Made by a program: the position numbers and the translations under genes
Notes under the pieces: model-generated
Database searches by the model: none
What the model saw: the letters and a program-made list of their open reading frames with translations, nothing else
Told to the model about the DNA's origin: nothing
Shown: in pieces, positions 16,716 through 23,925 of the stretch
Layout: each line of letters starts with the position of its first letter
Position numbering within the stretch: position 1 is the first letter of the stretch
Assembly (NCBI GenBank): GCA_904395865.1
Contig: CAJFNY010000044.1
Location: forward strand, 1 to 41,662
DNA: 41,662 nt
Origin: an uncultured Oscillospiraceae bacterium
GTDB lineage: Bacteria > Bacillota > Clostridia > Oscillospirales > Oscillospiraceae
Reading direction: 5' to 3'

Positions 16716-18077
16716 TCAAAGTGTGAATTGTACGTACTGCCGGCCCGGTACGCCGCCGCGCATGGCGTCGTCGTAGGCCGTGGCGCCGCCGTCCTCGTCC
16801 TCCGGCTCCGGCAGGGCCGCCGCCTGGGGCCTGCCCTGCACCAGGTAGCGCAGGGCGTCCGGCCGGTGGGTGACGGCGTGGGGCTCCGTGGCCGCGTCGT
16901 TGGGGTCGGTGTCGTCGGCCTGCAGGGCTTCCAGGTCGTCGATGAGCCCGCGGCAGCTGCGGAAGATCCGCAGCCCCGGAAGCCCGTCGTCCTGAAACCG
17001 CAGCAGCTCCTTCACCGCCAGCCACCCCGGCACCCGCCGGCCCGACGACCGCACCGGCGGCAGCCCCGCCCGGGCGAACAGCTCGGCCATGGTGCGGCCG
17101 GTGTCCTTCTGGGCCGACCACACGTCCGGCGGGGCGAAGGTGCACTCGATGGCCTCGCCGTCGGGCGTGGCGGCGAGCGCCAGCTCCGCCGCCCGGGAGA
17201 CGATGAGGCCGCTCTGCGCCGCCTCGCGGTAGACGTAGCACCGCCCGGCTGGGTCCACCGCCGCCCACAGGCAGGCGAAGCAGTCGAGCCCGTAGTCGAA
17301 GGCCCGGTACTTCCGCCACCCGGCGGGGATCGGGAACGGCGCGCACGTGTGAAGCTCCCGGTCGAACTCGGGGAAGTACTGGCCCGCCAGCGCGTCCCAG
17401 TCGCCGTCCCGGTGGGCCCGGCGGATCTTCTCGGGCAGGTTGTCCAGCATGGCCCGGTACCCGGGGGAAGCGGCCATCAGGTCGGCGTTGTCGGTGAACC
17501 GGGCGGGGATGAACACGTAGTCCTCCGGGTCCTCCCCGGGCCGGAACTGCCGGTCGATGAACAGCCGCTTGACCCACCGGTGGCCCACGCCGCCGGGGTT
17601 GCACGTCAGGTACATCCGCTTGGGAATGGCGTTGACGCCCCGGAGGCACGCGCCGATGGCCCGGAAGGCCTCCTCGGTGAACTGGGTGGCCTCGTCGATG
17701 AAGATCCAGTCGTACTCCTGCCCCTGGTACTCGCCCTCCATGGCCGCCGCCGCGCCGGGCAGGTGGCCGAACCGGATGGACGAGCCGTTGGCGAACCGCA
17801 CCACGTTGCGCGACGCGTTGTACTGCCCGACCTCCGGCGGCACTGCCTGCACCAGCGGCTCGATCAGCGAGTTCTCCAGGTCGCGGTACGTCCGCCGCAG
17901 GATCAGGATGCGGATGCCCGGCCAGCGCAGGGCGCCGCCCACGGCCTTCGTCCGGACGGCCCAGCTCTTGCCGCCGCCACGGGCGCCGCCGTAGCAGGTG
18001 TACCGCTTCCGGCTGGCGAAGAACTTCCGCTGGGGCTCGGAGTTGGGCCGCCCCAGGTCCACGGTGACGCCGCTCAT
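16716..18077 (-). CDS. terL: Phage terminase large subunit
   Basis: 453 residues. The packaging ATPase has a Walker A motif GGARGGGKS with its lysine at residue 37 and a Walker B motif DWIFIDEATQF with Asp128-Glu129. The C-terminal half contains nuclease-type acidic segments, such as the aspartates of YRAFDYGLDCFACL and of LIDDLEALQADD. It cuts concatemeric DNA and pumps it through the portal. The ATG at 18077 overlaps the stop of terS (ATGA), which fixes the start. Motifs and length are intact, so packaging activity could be retained. Confidence 0.95.
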   Translation of the reverse strand: MSGVTVDLGRPNSEPQRKFFASRKRYTCYGGARGGGKSWAVRTKAVGGALRWPGIRILILRRTYRDLENSLIEPLVQAVPPEVGQYNASRNVVRFANGSSIRFGHLPGAAAAMEGEYQGQEYDWIFIDEATQFTEEAFRAIGACLRGVNAIPKRMYLTCNPGGVGHRWVKRLFIDRQFRPGEDPEDYVFIPARFTDNADLMAASPGYRAMLDNLPEKIRRAHRDGDWDALAGQYFPEFDRELHTCAPFPIPAGWRKYRAFDYGLDCFACLWAAVDPAGRCYVYREAAQSGLIVSRAAELALAATPDGEAIECTFAPPDVWSAQKDTGRTMAELFARAGLPPVRSSGRRVPGWLAVKELLRFQDDGLPGLRIFRSCRGLIDDLEALQADDTDPNDAATEPHAVTHRPDALRYLVQGRPQAAALPEPEDEDGGATAYDDAMRGGVPGRQYVQFTL

Positions 18078-18469
18078 CCGAAGGCCTCCCCGCCGTCCGG
18101 CCCCGGCCCGAAGACGACGCGGACGTCGCCGGCCGCCGGCTCCCGCCGGTCGGCGTAGCACAGCCCGTCCCAGAGGGGCTGCTTGATGAGGAACACGGAT
18201 TTGGTGCCGTTGCTCCCCGCCCAGGCGGGGGACGTCTCCAGATGGGCCCGGAGCCTCGTGGCCGCTCGTCTCATGAGCCGTCCGTACCGGCGGTACGGTC
18301 CGGCCGATTCCTGTGCCATTTGAATGGCCGTCGGCATGTCCAGCTCCAGGGCCGAGAGCAGATCGCTGGGCCCGCCGCGCCGGGTCGGGTCGTTTTCCAG
18401 CGCGGCGAAGTATCCGTCGATCCGCCGTTCCAGTTCCTCCTTGCCGTATGGATATCGTCGTTTTGCCAT
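18074..18469 (-). CDS. terS: Phage terminase small subunit
   Basis: 131 residues, the expected size. The N-terminal half is helical and DNA-binding-like (GGPSDLLSALELDMPTAIQM, a helix-turn-helix-like segment). The C-terminal portion contains LETSPAWAGSNGTKSVFLIK. It would recognise packaging-start DNA and recruit TerL, with which it overlaps by 4 bases. The ATG at 18469 has AAGGAGG 5 bases upstream. It is the first gene of the leftward cassette; a base stretch resembling the switch operator lies about 90 bases upstream. Confidence 0.85.
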   Translation of the reverse strand: MAKRRYPYGKEELERRIDGYFAALENDPTRRGGPSDLLSALELDMPTAIQMAQESAGPYRRYGRLMRRAATRLRAHLETSPAWAGSNGTKSVFLIKQPLWDGLCYADRREPAAGDVRVVFGPGPDGGEAFG

Positions 18470-18556
18470 GTGTGCCTCCTTCCTCCCGTCGGCGGCAGCG
18501 CGATTTCCTCCGGCGCATCCCCAGCATAGCGCGGATTTTCAACGGAATTTCAAATT

Positions 18557-18564
18557 AAGTTTAC
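18557..18564. promoter_or_regulatory. Possible repressor site upstream of the particle operon
   Basis: AAGTTTAC matches 7 of 8 bases of the AAGTTTAT sites found four times around the phage switch (20562-20736). It lies in an A+T-rich patch (18540-18575) that also holds TTGATA and TTGAAA minus-strand -35 candidates. No -10 at ideal spacing is clear. Confidence 0.35.
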
Positions 18565-18658
18565 AAATATCAACTTTCCGGGCGCGTGAAACCGCTGCGG
18601 CTCAGGGCGTCCGACGTCGGCCGCCCCCGCAGAAAACGGGCACATTTGTCCACACGGC

Positions 18659-18687
18659 TTGCACTTTTCCCTGCGATGGTATATGCT
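18659..18687 (+). promoter_or_regulatory. Promoter of the lipoprotein gene
   Basis: TTGCAC (18659-18664), a 17-base spacer, and TATGCT (18682-18687). Confidence 0.55.
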
Positions 18688-18717
18688 GAAAAAAAGAGTA
18701 TGGGGAGGGCGATGACC

Positions 18718-19959
18718 ATGAAGTCGAGACGCCTTGCGGGCCTGCTGATTCCGCTGCTGCTGCTGGCGGCCTGCGCCGCCCCGGAGGCGGCCGCGCCGGA
18801 GACGCCGGCCCGGCAGCTGCCGTCCGTCGATCCGCTGCCGGCGGAGGAGCTGGAAGCTTTGCCCGCGCCGGCCCAGTCCGCGGCGCCGGAAGAGGTGCCG
18901 GACGACCCCAGCCTGTGGCCCGATGAAAAGCTGCTTTTCGAGATTCTCATACCGCCGGAGGTCGTCCTGGTGGACGACGGCTTCACCTTCGACACGCCGG
19001 AGGACCTGCCGTCGGAGCAGCTCTGCCTCCTGGCCCTGAGCTGGGCCGACGATGCGCAGCTGGAGGCGTGCTACGACGCGGCCGACCAGCGGTACTACAT
19101 CGGCGATTCACTCCTGCGGGAGAGCCTGAATCAGCACTTCCATACGTACGACTTCGACATCACGGCGTGCTGCGGCTACGACTCGGACCGGGACGCGCTT
19201 TCGATGATGACGGCCTCCGGCTTCGGCGGCGACCGGTCCATGTACATCGCCGACCGCCGGAGCGACGGCAGCGTCGTCACGTACACCGTGGACTTCTACA
19301 CCGAGTACGCGCCTCCGGGCGTCCTCCCCGACGGCCCGGCGTATCAGCGGAAGGTCTACCGGGTGGACTTCCGCGACGGCGGCTGGTACTACCTCTCGGC
19401 CCAGGACGTCACCTGGACGCTGGAGCCGGGTGCCGCCGCCAACGACGCCCCGGCGTTCTGCAGCCGGGACGTGCAGTTTGGCGGCCAGCCGTTCTTCCCC
19501 ATTCAGCCGATCACGGCCGAGGCGCTGGACGCGCAGTTCGGTCCGCCGGCCTCCGTGACCCGGACGCCGGTCCACGACTGGTACTGGGAAACCCGGGACT
19601 ACGGCGGCGTCACGGCCACGGTGGACACGTACGGCGATGCGGGCCATCTGGCCGCGCTGACGTACCGGCAGCCCGACCTGGCGTGCCTCCGGGACGTCCG
19701 GGTGGGGGATTCCCTGGCGCACGTCCTGGCCGCGTACCGGAACGACGCGGCGGCGCTGCAGGTCACGGAAACGGAGTACGGCCCGGCCGCCGTGCTGTAC
19801 GGCACGCCGGGCCACATGCAGGAGTTCGGCATCCTGCAGTACCGGGGCGGCCGGCCGTACCAGCTGCAGTACCAGGAGGACGGCGTCGGCGTGATCATCC
19901 GCCTGGATGAAGCTGCCTGCGTCTCCGAGATCGAGATCATCGGCGGCCTGCTGGCCTGA
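18718..19959 (+). CDS. Secreted lipoprotein of unknown function (moron-like cargo)
   Basis: 413 residues. A signal peptide ends in a clear lipobox (LLLLLAAC near residues 12-19), so the mature protein is lipid-anchored outside the membrane. An acidic, Pro/Ala-rich linker of ~40 residues follows, then two globular parts rich in Tyr and Asp (FHTYDFDITACCGYDSDRDA; ALTYRQPDLACLRDVRVGDS). I recognise no enzyme motif. It runs opposite to the particle operon with its own promoter and strong terminator, the hallmark of morons, although an ordinary host gene is possible. The ATG at 18718 is 9 bases after GGAGG; another in-frame ATG at 18712 is too close. Confidence 0.75.
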   Translation: MKSRRLAGLLIPLLLLAACAAPEAAAPETPARQLPSVDPLPAEELEALPAPAQSAAPEEVPDDPSLWPDEKLLFEILIPPEVVLVDDGFTFDTPEDLPSEQLCLLALSWADDAQLEACYDAADQRYYIGDSLLRESLNQHFHTYDFDITACCGYDSDRDALSMMTASGFGGDRSMYIADRRSDGSVVTYTVDFYTEYAPPGVLPDGPAYQRKVYRVDFRDGGWYYLSAQDVTWTLEPGAAANDAPAFCSRDVQFGGQPFFPIQPITAEALDAQFGPPASVTRTPVHDWYWETRDYGGVTATVDTYGDAGHLAALTYRQPDLACLRDVRVGDSLAHVLAAYRNDAAALQVTETEYGPAAVLYGTPGHMQEFGILQYRGGRPYQLQYQEDGVGVIIRLDEAACVSEIEIIGGLLA

Positions 19960-19985
19960 GCACCGCAGCCCGCTCCGAAACACAC

Positions 19986-20028
19986 GGCCAGGCGCCCCGG
20001 AAGCCCGGGGCGCCTGGCCGATTTTTTT
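19986..20028 (+). terminator. Lipoprotein gene terminator
   Basis: A perfect 15-base stem (GGCCAGGCGCCCCGG, 19986-20000, with 20005-20019), loop AAGC, then a run of seven T at 20022-20028. On the other strand it lies after the 20032-20241 gene and could serve both. Confidence 0.9.
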
Positions 20029-20031
20029 GAT

Positions 20032-20241
20032 TTACAAGACGATGCGGCGGCAGCCGCAGCACCGGGCGATTTCCCCGGCGCCCAGCCGGTCGCAGAGGTA
20101 GGGGAGGGCGCACTCCGGGTGCAGCGCCGCGCCGTCGTGCAAGAGCGCCCCGTTCCCGGCGTACAGCTCCCCGCCGCACCAGGCGCAGCGTCCCCGCAGG
20201 GGCGGCTCCGGCGGCAGCAGCGGCCGCTCCGGCTCTATCAC
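20032..20241 (-). CDS. Small zinc-ribbon-like protein of the phage switch
   Basis: 69 residues with two paired-cysteine knuckles, CAWCGGE near residue 19 and CCGCRR near 61, with His and Cys between (LHPECALPYLC). They could bind one or two zinc ions. The GTG start overlaps the stop of the upstream helix-turn-helix gene (GTGA), so it is translationally coupled; no good ribosome binding site is seen. The function is unknown; similar small Zn-knuckle proteins are common in early phage regions. Confidence 0.6.
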   Translation of the reverse strand: MIEPERPLLPPEPPLRGRCAWCGGELYAGNGALLHDGAALHPECALPYLCDRLGAGEIARCCGCRRIVL

Positions 20242-20444
20242 CGCCGTCGTTGGACCGCCTCCTCCTGCTGCCAGACCCGCAGCTGGGCCTCCGCCGCCGC
20301 CAGGCAGTTCCCGGCCCGCCGGCCGTTGAGCACCGCCGTCACGTACGGCCGGGAGTACCCGATGGCGTCTGCCAGCTCCTGGTGGGTGTATCCCAGCTGG
20401 TCCAGCCGGAATTTTACGCGCTCATACCGTGTGAATCTCGCCAT
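20238..20444 (-). CDS. Cro/CI-type helix-turn-helix regulator (leftward)
   Basis: 68 residues, almost entirely one XRE-type domain: RFRLDQLGYTHQELADAIGY is helix 1 to 2, with recognition segment SRPYVTAVLNGRRA. Small size and divergent orientation to the repressor at 20735 suggest a Cro-like role. It is driven by the strong minus-strand promoter at 20651-20679, giving a leader of about 200 bases. AAAGGAG precedes the ATG. It is first gene of a two-gene operon with the Zn-knuckle protein. Confidence 0.78.
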   Translation of the reverse strand: MARFTRYERVKFRLDQLGYTHQELADAIGYSRPYVTAVLNGRRAGNCLAAAEAQLRVWQQEEAVQRRR

Positions 20445-20552
20445 ATCTGCTCCTTTCTGTGGGCCGGCAGCCCGGGAAGAGTCCTGTTTATGGGACTGCC
20501 GTTCTGGTATCCTTGGGACACTTCCTCCGGACCCGGATGTCCAAAAAAACCG

Positions 20553-20581
20553 TTGATAGCCATAAACTTCTGTGGTATAAT
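20553..20581 (+). promoter_or_regulatory. Rightward promoter of the repressor-protease pair
   Basis: TTGATA (20553-20558), 17 bases, TATAAT (20576-20581). The operator copy ATAAACTT (20562-20569) lies between the two boxes, so a bound protein would block this promoter. Confidence 0.75.
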
Positions 20582-20736
20582 GAAACCGGGCTGCCCGGGC
20601 ATGGCGGCCCGATAGAACATGAAAGTTTATGGTTATCAGCTCTTGAACCGAGTATACCGCAAAACTTCCCGGATGTCAACGGTAAAATGCTGATTTGCAT
20701 AAACTTTTTTCCGACACGAGGGAGGAGCAAGTTTAT
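20562..20736. promoter_or_regulatory. Four phage-switch operator sites
   Basis: ATAAACTT at 20562-20569 and 20699-20706, and its complement AAGTTTAT at 20623-20630 and 20729-20736. The first and second extend to a 10-base inverted pair (CCATAAACTT with AAGTTTATGG). The last overlaps the start codon of the repressor gene. Their places, inside one promoter, just after another and at the start codon, fit autoregulation and mutual exclusion. Confidence 0.7.
20651..20679 (-). promoter_or_regulatory. Leftward promoter of the Cro-like operon
   Basis: On the minus strand a perfect TTGACA (20679-20674), 17 bases, and TATACT (20656-20651). The operator at 20623-20630 lies just past the expected start site. 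Confidence 0.8.
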
Positions 20737-21055
20737 GTTTTACGATGTATACTGTAAGCTTTGCCGCGACAAGGGGCTGACGCCCAGCGGAGCGGCGGCG
20801 AAGATCGGCTTCAACCGCGCCAGCGTGACCGTCTGGAAGAACACCGGGAAGGCGCCGAAGCAGGAGCTGCTGCTGAAGATCGCCTCCTTCTTCGGCGTCA
20901 CCACCGACTACCTGCTGACCGGCCGGGACACGGCGCCGGACTCCATGGGCGACCTGGAGTACGCGCTGTTCGGCGAGGTCCGGGACATGACCGAGGCGGA
21001 GAAGCGCGACGTGCTGAAATTTGCGAAGTTCATCAAGCAACAGAGAGGGGAATAG
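20735..21055 (+). CDS. ImmR-like phage repressor (XRE family)
   Basis: 106 residues. The N-terminal XRE domain (CRDKGLTPSGAAAKIGFNRA, then SVTVWKNTGKAPKQELLLKI) leads into FFGVTTDYLLTG, a signature end of this domain in Firmicutes repressors. A C-terminal acidic/helical portion (MTEAEKRDVLKFAKFIKQQR) probably dimerises. The start is the ATG at 20735 with GGGAGGAG upstream; the last operator overlaps it. It is followed after 3 bases by an ImmA-type protease. By analogy with ICEBs1, the protease would cleave this repressor to induce the element. Confidence 0.85.
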   Translation: MFYDVYCKLCRDKGLTPSGAAAKIGFNRASVTVWKNTGKAPKQELLLKIASFFGVTTDYLLTGRDTAPDSMGDLEYALFGEVRDMTEAEKRDVLKFAKFIKQQRGE

Positions 21056-21058
21056 CCT

Positions 21059-21487
21059 ATGGTCCAGCCCTGGCACATTTACCGCGAAGCGGAGGAGCAG
21101 GGCATTCAGGTACACTTTTTGCGATTTGAGGAGCTCTCGGCCGTGTCCGTGCCGGGCCACATCGGCATCGACCCGGCCAAGTTCCCCACCACGGCCGAGG
21201 AGGCCACGGCCGCAGCTCATGAGCTGGGCCACGGCTGCACCGGCGCGTTCTACGCCGCGGGTGACAGCGACGAGGAGCGGCGCCGCTGCGAGAACATGGC
21301 GGAGCGGTACGCCATTCTGCACTACCTGCCCCGGGAGGCGCTGCTCCGGGCCATGCGCGGCGGCCTGACCGAGCCGTGGCAGCTGGCCGAGCACTTCGGC
21401 TTCACCGAGGCGTTCATCCGGCGGGCCGTCCGCTTCCACTTCGGCGGCGACCCGGCCGAAGCTCCGCCCGCCCGGGGGACGGGATAG
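21059..21487 (+). CDS. ImmA/IrrE-type metallopeptidase (anti-repressor)
   Basis: 142 residues with the zinc-protease motif HELGH at residues 54-58, preceded by an Ala/Glu-rich helix and followed by ENMAERYAI, which may give the third ligand. ImmA family proteases cleave the cognate XRE repressor and so switch on mobile elements. Gene order repressor-protease and tight spacing (3 bases) are as in ImmR/ImmA pairs. The C-terminal region (LTEPWQLAEHFGFTEAFIRR) resembles a small helix-turn-helix-like end found in the family. GAGGGG lies ahead of the ATG. No integrase follows, unlike in complete elements. Confidence 0.85.
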   Translation: MVQPWHIYREAEEQGIQVHFLRFEELSAVSVPGHIGIDPAKFPTTAEEATAAAHELGHGCTGAFYAAGDSDEERRRCENMAERYAILHYLPREALLRAMRGGLTEPWQLAEHFGFTEAFIRRAVRFHFGGDPAEAPPARGTG

Positions 21488-21509
21488 GACGGCCGGTGCG
21501 CGGGGATGG

Positions 21510-21538
21510 TTGCACTTTTTGGAAGAATATGATACAAT
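21510..21538 (+). promoter_or_regulatory. Promoter of the LRR/SLH gene at 21747
   Basis: TTGCAC (21510-21515), 17 bases, TACAAT (21533-21538). Transcription from about 21545 gives a 200-base leader with a 12-base hairpin (GGATGCCGGGCG, 21635-21646, with 21655-21666) and no T-run after it. Confidence 0.7.
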
Positions 21539-21746
21539 GCTCATGAAAATTGCGAAAAACTGCCGGGGAATTTCCCACGGATGGGAACCGTGTGTCCCGC
21601 AGCGGCGCATTTTGCCTCCCCGAAACCGGAAAACGGATGCCGGGCGCGCATCTCCGCCCGGCATCCGGTGCCGGACGGTGGCTCTGCGGATGCTGCCTCG
21701 TCGCTGAGACGGGATTGTATCATCAATGAACTGGGAGGAATGCAAC

Positions 21747-23015
21747 ATGGGAAAACGTCTGCTCACGCTGCTGCTGGCCCTGGCGCTCTGTCTGGGACTC
21801 GGCACGGCAGTATACGCCGATACGGTGGACGCTGTGTGGAACGACGACTATAGCGTCCTGTTCACCGTGACCTCCGGCTTCCATCCGGAGTGGCAGCTGT
21901 TCGAGGACCAGTACGCCGTTCAGACCCTCACCGGCTACAGGGGCACCGCTGCCGATCTGACGCTCCCCGCTGCGGACGCCGACGGCGCGGCCATCCAGGC
22001 CGTGAACGACAACGCCTTCAGCGGCAATACCGCCATTCAGAGCGTGGTCATTCCCGACAGCTACGTGTGCCTGGGTTGGAGCGCCTTCGCCGGCTGCACC
22101 GGCCTGAGCTCCGTCGTGCTGCCGGATGGCATGGTCCGCATCGGCAGCAGCGCCTTCAGCAATTGCTCTGCCCTGACGGCCATCGATCTGCCCGCGAGCC
22201 TGACGTCTGTGGAGCAGAGCACGTTCTTCTACTGCGAAAAGCTGACCCGGGTGGAGATCCCCGACGGCGTGACCTCCATCGGCAACAGCGCCTTCTGGGG
22301 CTGCAGCGGCCTCACCAGCATCGCCATTCCCGCCAGCGTGACGACCATCGATTACGGTGCCTTCATGGGCTGCACCGGGCTCACGGATGTATACTACGGC
22401 GGTACGGCGGATCAGTGGAAGGCCATTCAGATCAACAACAACCAGAATTACAACGACGCGCTTCTGAATGCCGCGGTGCACTACGGCAGCGATGCCCCGG
22501 CGGAAGAGCCCATTGTGGGGACCTTCGGGGATGTGAAGCAGAGCGCCTGGTATGCCGACTCCGTGGCCTGGGCCGTGGAGCAGGGGATCACCAACGGTAC
22601 CAGCAGCACGGCGTTTTCCCCCGATGCCACCTGCACCAGAGGCCAGATCATCACGTTCCTGTGGCGTGCTGCCGGCGCTCCGGAGCCTGCCGGCGCTGCC
22701 GTGTTCACAGACGTCTCTGCCGATGCCTACTATGCCGATGCTGCTGCCTGGGCCGCTGAGGAGGGCATCGCCGATGGAGACGCGTTCGCGCCCGACGCCC
22801 CGTGCACGCGGGAGATGGCGGTGGAATTCATGTGGAAGTACGCAGGAAGCCCTGACGCCGCCGACGCCTCCTTCACCGATGTGAGCTCCGACGCCGTGAA
22901 CTGGGCCGTCGCCGAGGGCGTCACCAACGGTACTTCCGATTCCACCTTCAGCCCGGATGGCACGTGCACCCGCGGTCAGATCGTCACATTCCTTTACCGC
23001 GCGTTCGCCGCATGA
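21747..23015 (+). CDS. Secreted LRR_5 (BspA-type) protein with three SLH domains
   Basis: 422 residues. The signal peptide (MGKRLLTLLLALALCLGLG, cut near VYA) is followed by BspA-like leucine-rich repeats from about 85 to 230; the repeating pattern is SAF-x-x-C-x-x-L-x-x-(I/V)-x-(I/L)-P. From about 258 to the end there are three S-layer homology modules, each starting like FGDVKQSAWYADSVAWAVEQ and ending TRGQIITFLWRA. SLH domains bind pyruvylated secondary wall polymers, so this is a wall-held surface protein that probably binds host or microbial ligands. The ATG at 21747 has GGGAGGA 7 bases ahead; an earlier in-frame ATG would lengthen the signal peptide needlessly. Confidence 0.9.
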   Translation: MGKRLLTLLLALALCLGLGTAVYADTVDAVWNDDYSVLFTVTSGFHPEWQLFEDQYAVQTLTGYRGTAADLTLPAADADGAAIQAVNDNAFSGNTAIQSVVIPDSYVCLGWSAFAGCTGLSSVVLPDGMVRIGSSAFSNCSALTAIDLPASLTSVEQSTFFYCEKLTRVEIPDGVTSIGNSAFWGCSGLTSIAIPASVTTIDYGAFMGCTGLTDVYYGGTADQWKAIQINNNQNYNDALLNAAVHYGSDAPAEEPIVGTFGDVKQSAWYADSVAWAVEQGITNGTSSTAFSPDATCTRGQIITFLWRAAGAPEPAGAAVFTDVSADAYYADAAAWAAEEGIADGDAFAPDAPCTREMAVEFMWKYAGSPDAADASFTDVSSDAVNWAVAEGVTNGTSDSTFSPDGTCTRGQIVTFLYRAFAA

Positions 23016-23043
23016 TCGGAAATCCTGCCGGACAAAGAGAAAC

Positions 23044-23077
23044 AGCACGCCCGGATCCCATGGGATCCGGGCGTGCT
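23044..23077. terminator. Perfect 34-base palindrome between convergent genes
   Basis: AGCACGCCCGGATCCCA followed by its exact complement. It lies between the convergent LRR/SLH and DUF4097 genes, so it can fold in both transcripts, though there is no long T-run. Its core CACGCCCGGATCC is shared with the terminator at 26770-26798. Confidence 0.7.
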
Positions 23078-23103
23078 GCCGTCTCAGGGCCGGCGGCCCT
23101 GCT

Positions 23104-23925
23104 TCAGTCGTTCCAGTCGGTGAGCTTCGTGGAGCCGGTGCCGCAGTCGGTGACGATGGCCAGCGATCCGTCGCCCCAGACGGTCTCCCCGTCGTCCTCC
23201 GCCTTCCAGTCCCGGTACTCGTCCTTTACCGAGCCGACGCCGGCCGTGTGCCGCCACGTGTACCCGGTCACGCCCTCCAGGGCCAGCTTCACGGAGCCTG
23301 TGTCCGCCGTGACGGACACGGTGCGGCTCTCCGGACCGGCCACGGCCTTCACCGAGCCGGTGCCGCTGTCCACCGTCAGGCTGCGGAAGGGAGTATAGAC
23401 CTTGACCGAGCCGGCGCCGGTCGTGACCGTCAGGGAGTCGCCGCCCCGGCGCACCTTCACCGAGCCGCTTCCCACCTCCACGGTGCCGTCGCCCATGGGG
23501 GCGTCCCAGTCCACGCTGCCGCTGCCGGAGCGGATCGTGCAGTCCGCCGCCAGCCCTGCCGGCAGCCGGAGCTCCAGCCGCCCGCCCAGCAGGGAGAAGA
23601 TGCCCGACGCGGCCGGCGCCGAAACGGACAGCGTCGCGCCCGCCTGGGTCATCTCCGGCTCGCCGGTGCGCAGCAGGCCCGGGGCGTAGTACGCCACCTG
23701 CACCGTGTCGCCGTCCCACACCGTGGCCCGGACGCTGCAGCTGCCGGCCCGGATGTCCAGCGCCGTGACGTCGGAGAATTCCGCCTGCGCCGCGGGCTCG
23801 CCGCGGAGGACGGCGCCGCCGCCCAGCAGCCCCGCTGCCGCGCCGGCTCCGATGGCCGCCAGCAGCACCACCAGCAGCACACACAGGACGACCAGCCGGA
23901 TGGTCCAGTACGTCCGCCGGCTCAT
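23104..23925 (-). CDS. DUF4097-family beta-repeat membrane protein
   Basis: 273 residues. One N-terminal membrane segment (LVVLCVLLVVLLAAIGAGAA, about 11-30) anchors an extracellular domain made of repeating strands with the recurrent motif G-(S/T/A/V)-G-S-V-K: SGSGSVDW, GSGSVKVR, GAGSVKVY, GTGSVKAV, DTGSVKLA, GVGSVKDE. This regular spacing is typical of DUF4097 (putative adhesin) and suggests a small beta-helix. It overlaps the membrane protein gene upstream by 4 bases and belongs to the PadR operon, an arrangement frequent in Firmicutes. The role is unknown, possibly envelope stress sensing. Confidence 0.82.
   Translation of the reverse strand: MSRRTYWTIRLVVLCVLLVVLLAAIGAGAAAGLLGGGAVLRGEPAAQAEFSDVTALDIRAGSCSVRATVWDGDTVQVAYYAPGLLRTGEPEMTQAGATLSVSAPAASGIFSLLGGRLELRLPAGLAADCTIRSGSGSVDWDAPMGDGTVEVGSGSVKVRRGGDSLTVTTGAGSVKVYTPFRSLTVDSGTGSVKAVAGPESRTVSVTADTGSVKLALEGVTGYTWRHTAGVGSVKDEYRDWKAEDDGETVWGDGSLAIVTDCGTGSTKLTDWND

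Larger units (their letters stand above)
6578..21487. mobile_element. Defective prophage or domesticated phage-particle locus without integrase
   Basis: Thirteen leftward particle and lysis genes (6620-18469), an opposed lipoprotein gene, and a lysogeny-control module (20032-21487). The particle set is that of a short-tailed phage: no tape-measure, sheath or major tail gene is seen. Integrase, excisionase, DNA replication genes and flanking direct repeats are all missing. The frames are intact, and G+C and codon use match the host by eye, which argues against fast decay. The edges are set by the terminator at 6578 and the ImmA stop; both are approximate. Confidence 0.75.

Noticed and set aside
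20414-20620. A 68-codon minus-strand frame in the phage switch region
   Set aside because: It overlaps the Cro-like gene and the promoter/operator DNA, lacks a ribosome binding site and has no domain character.
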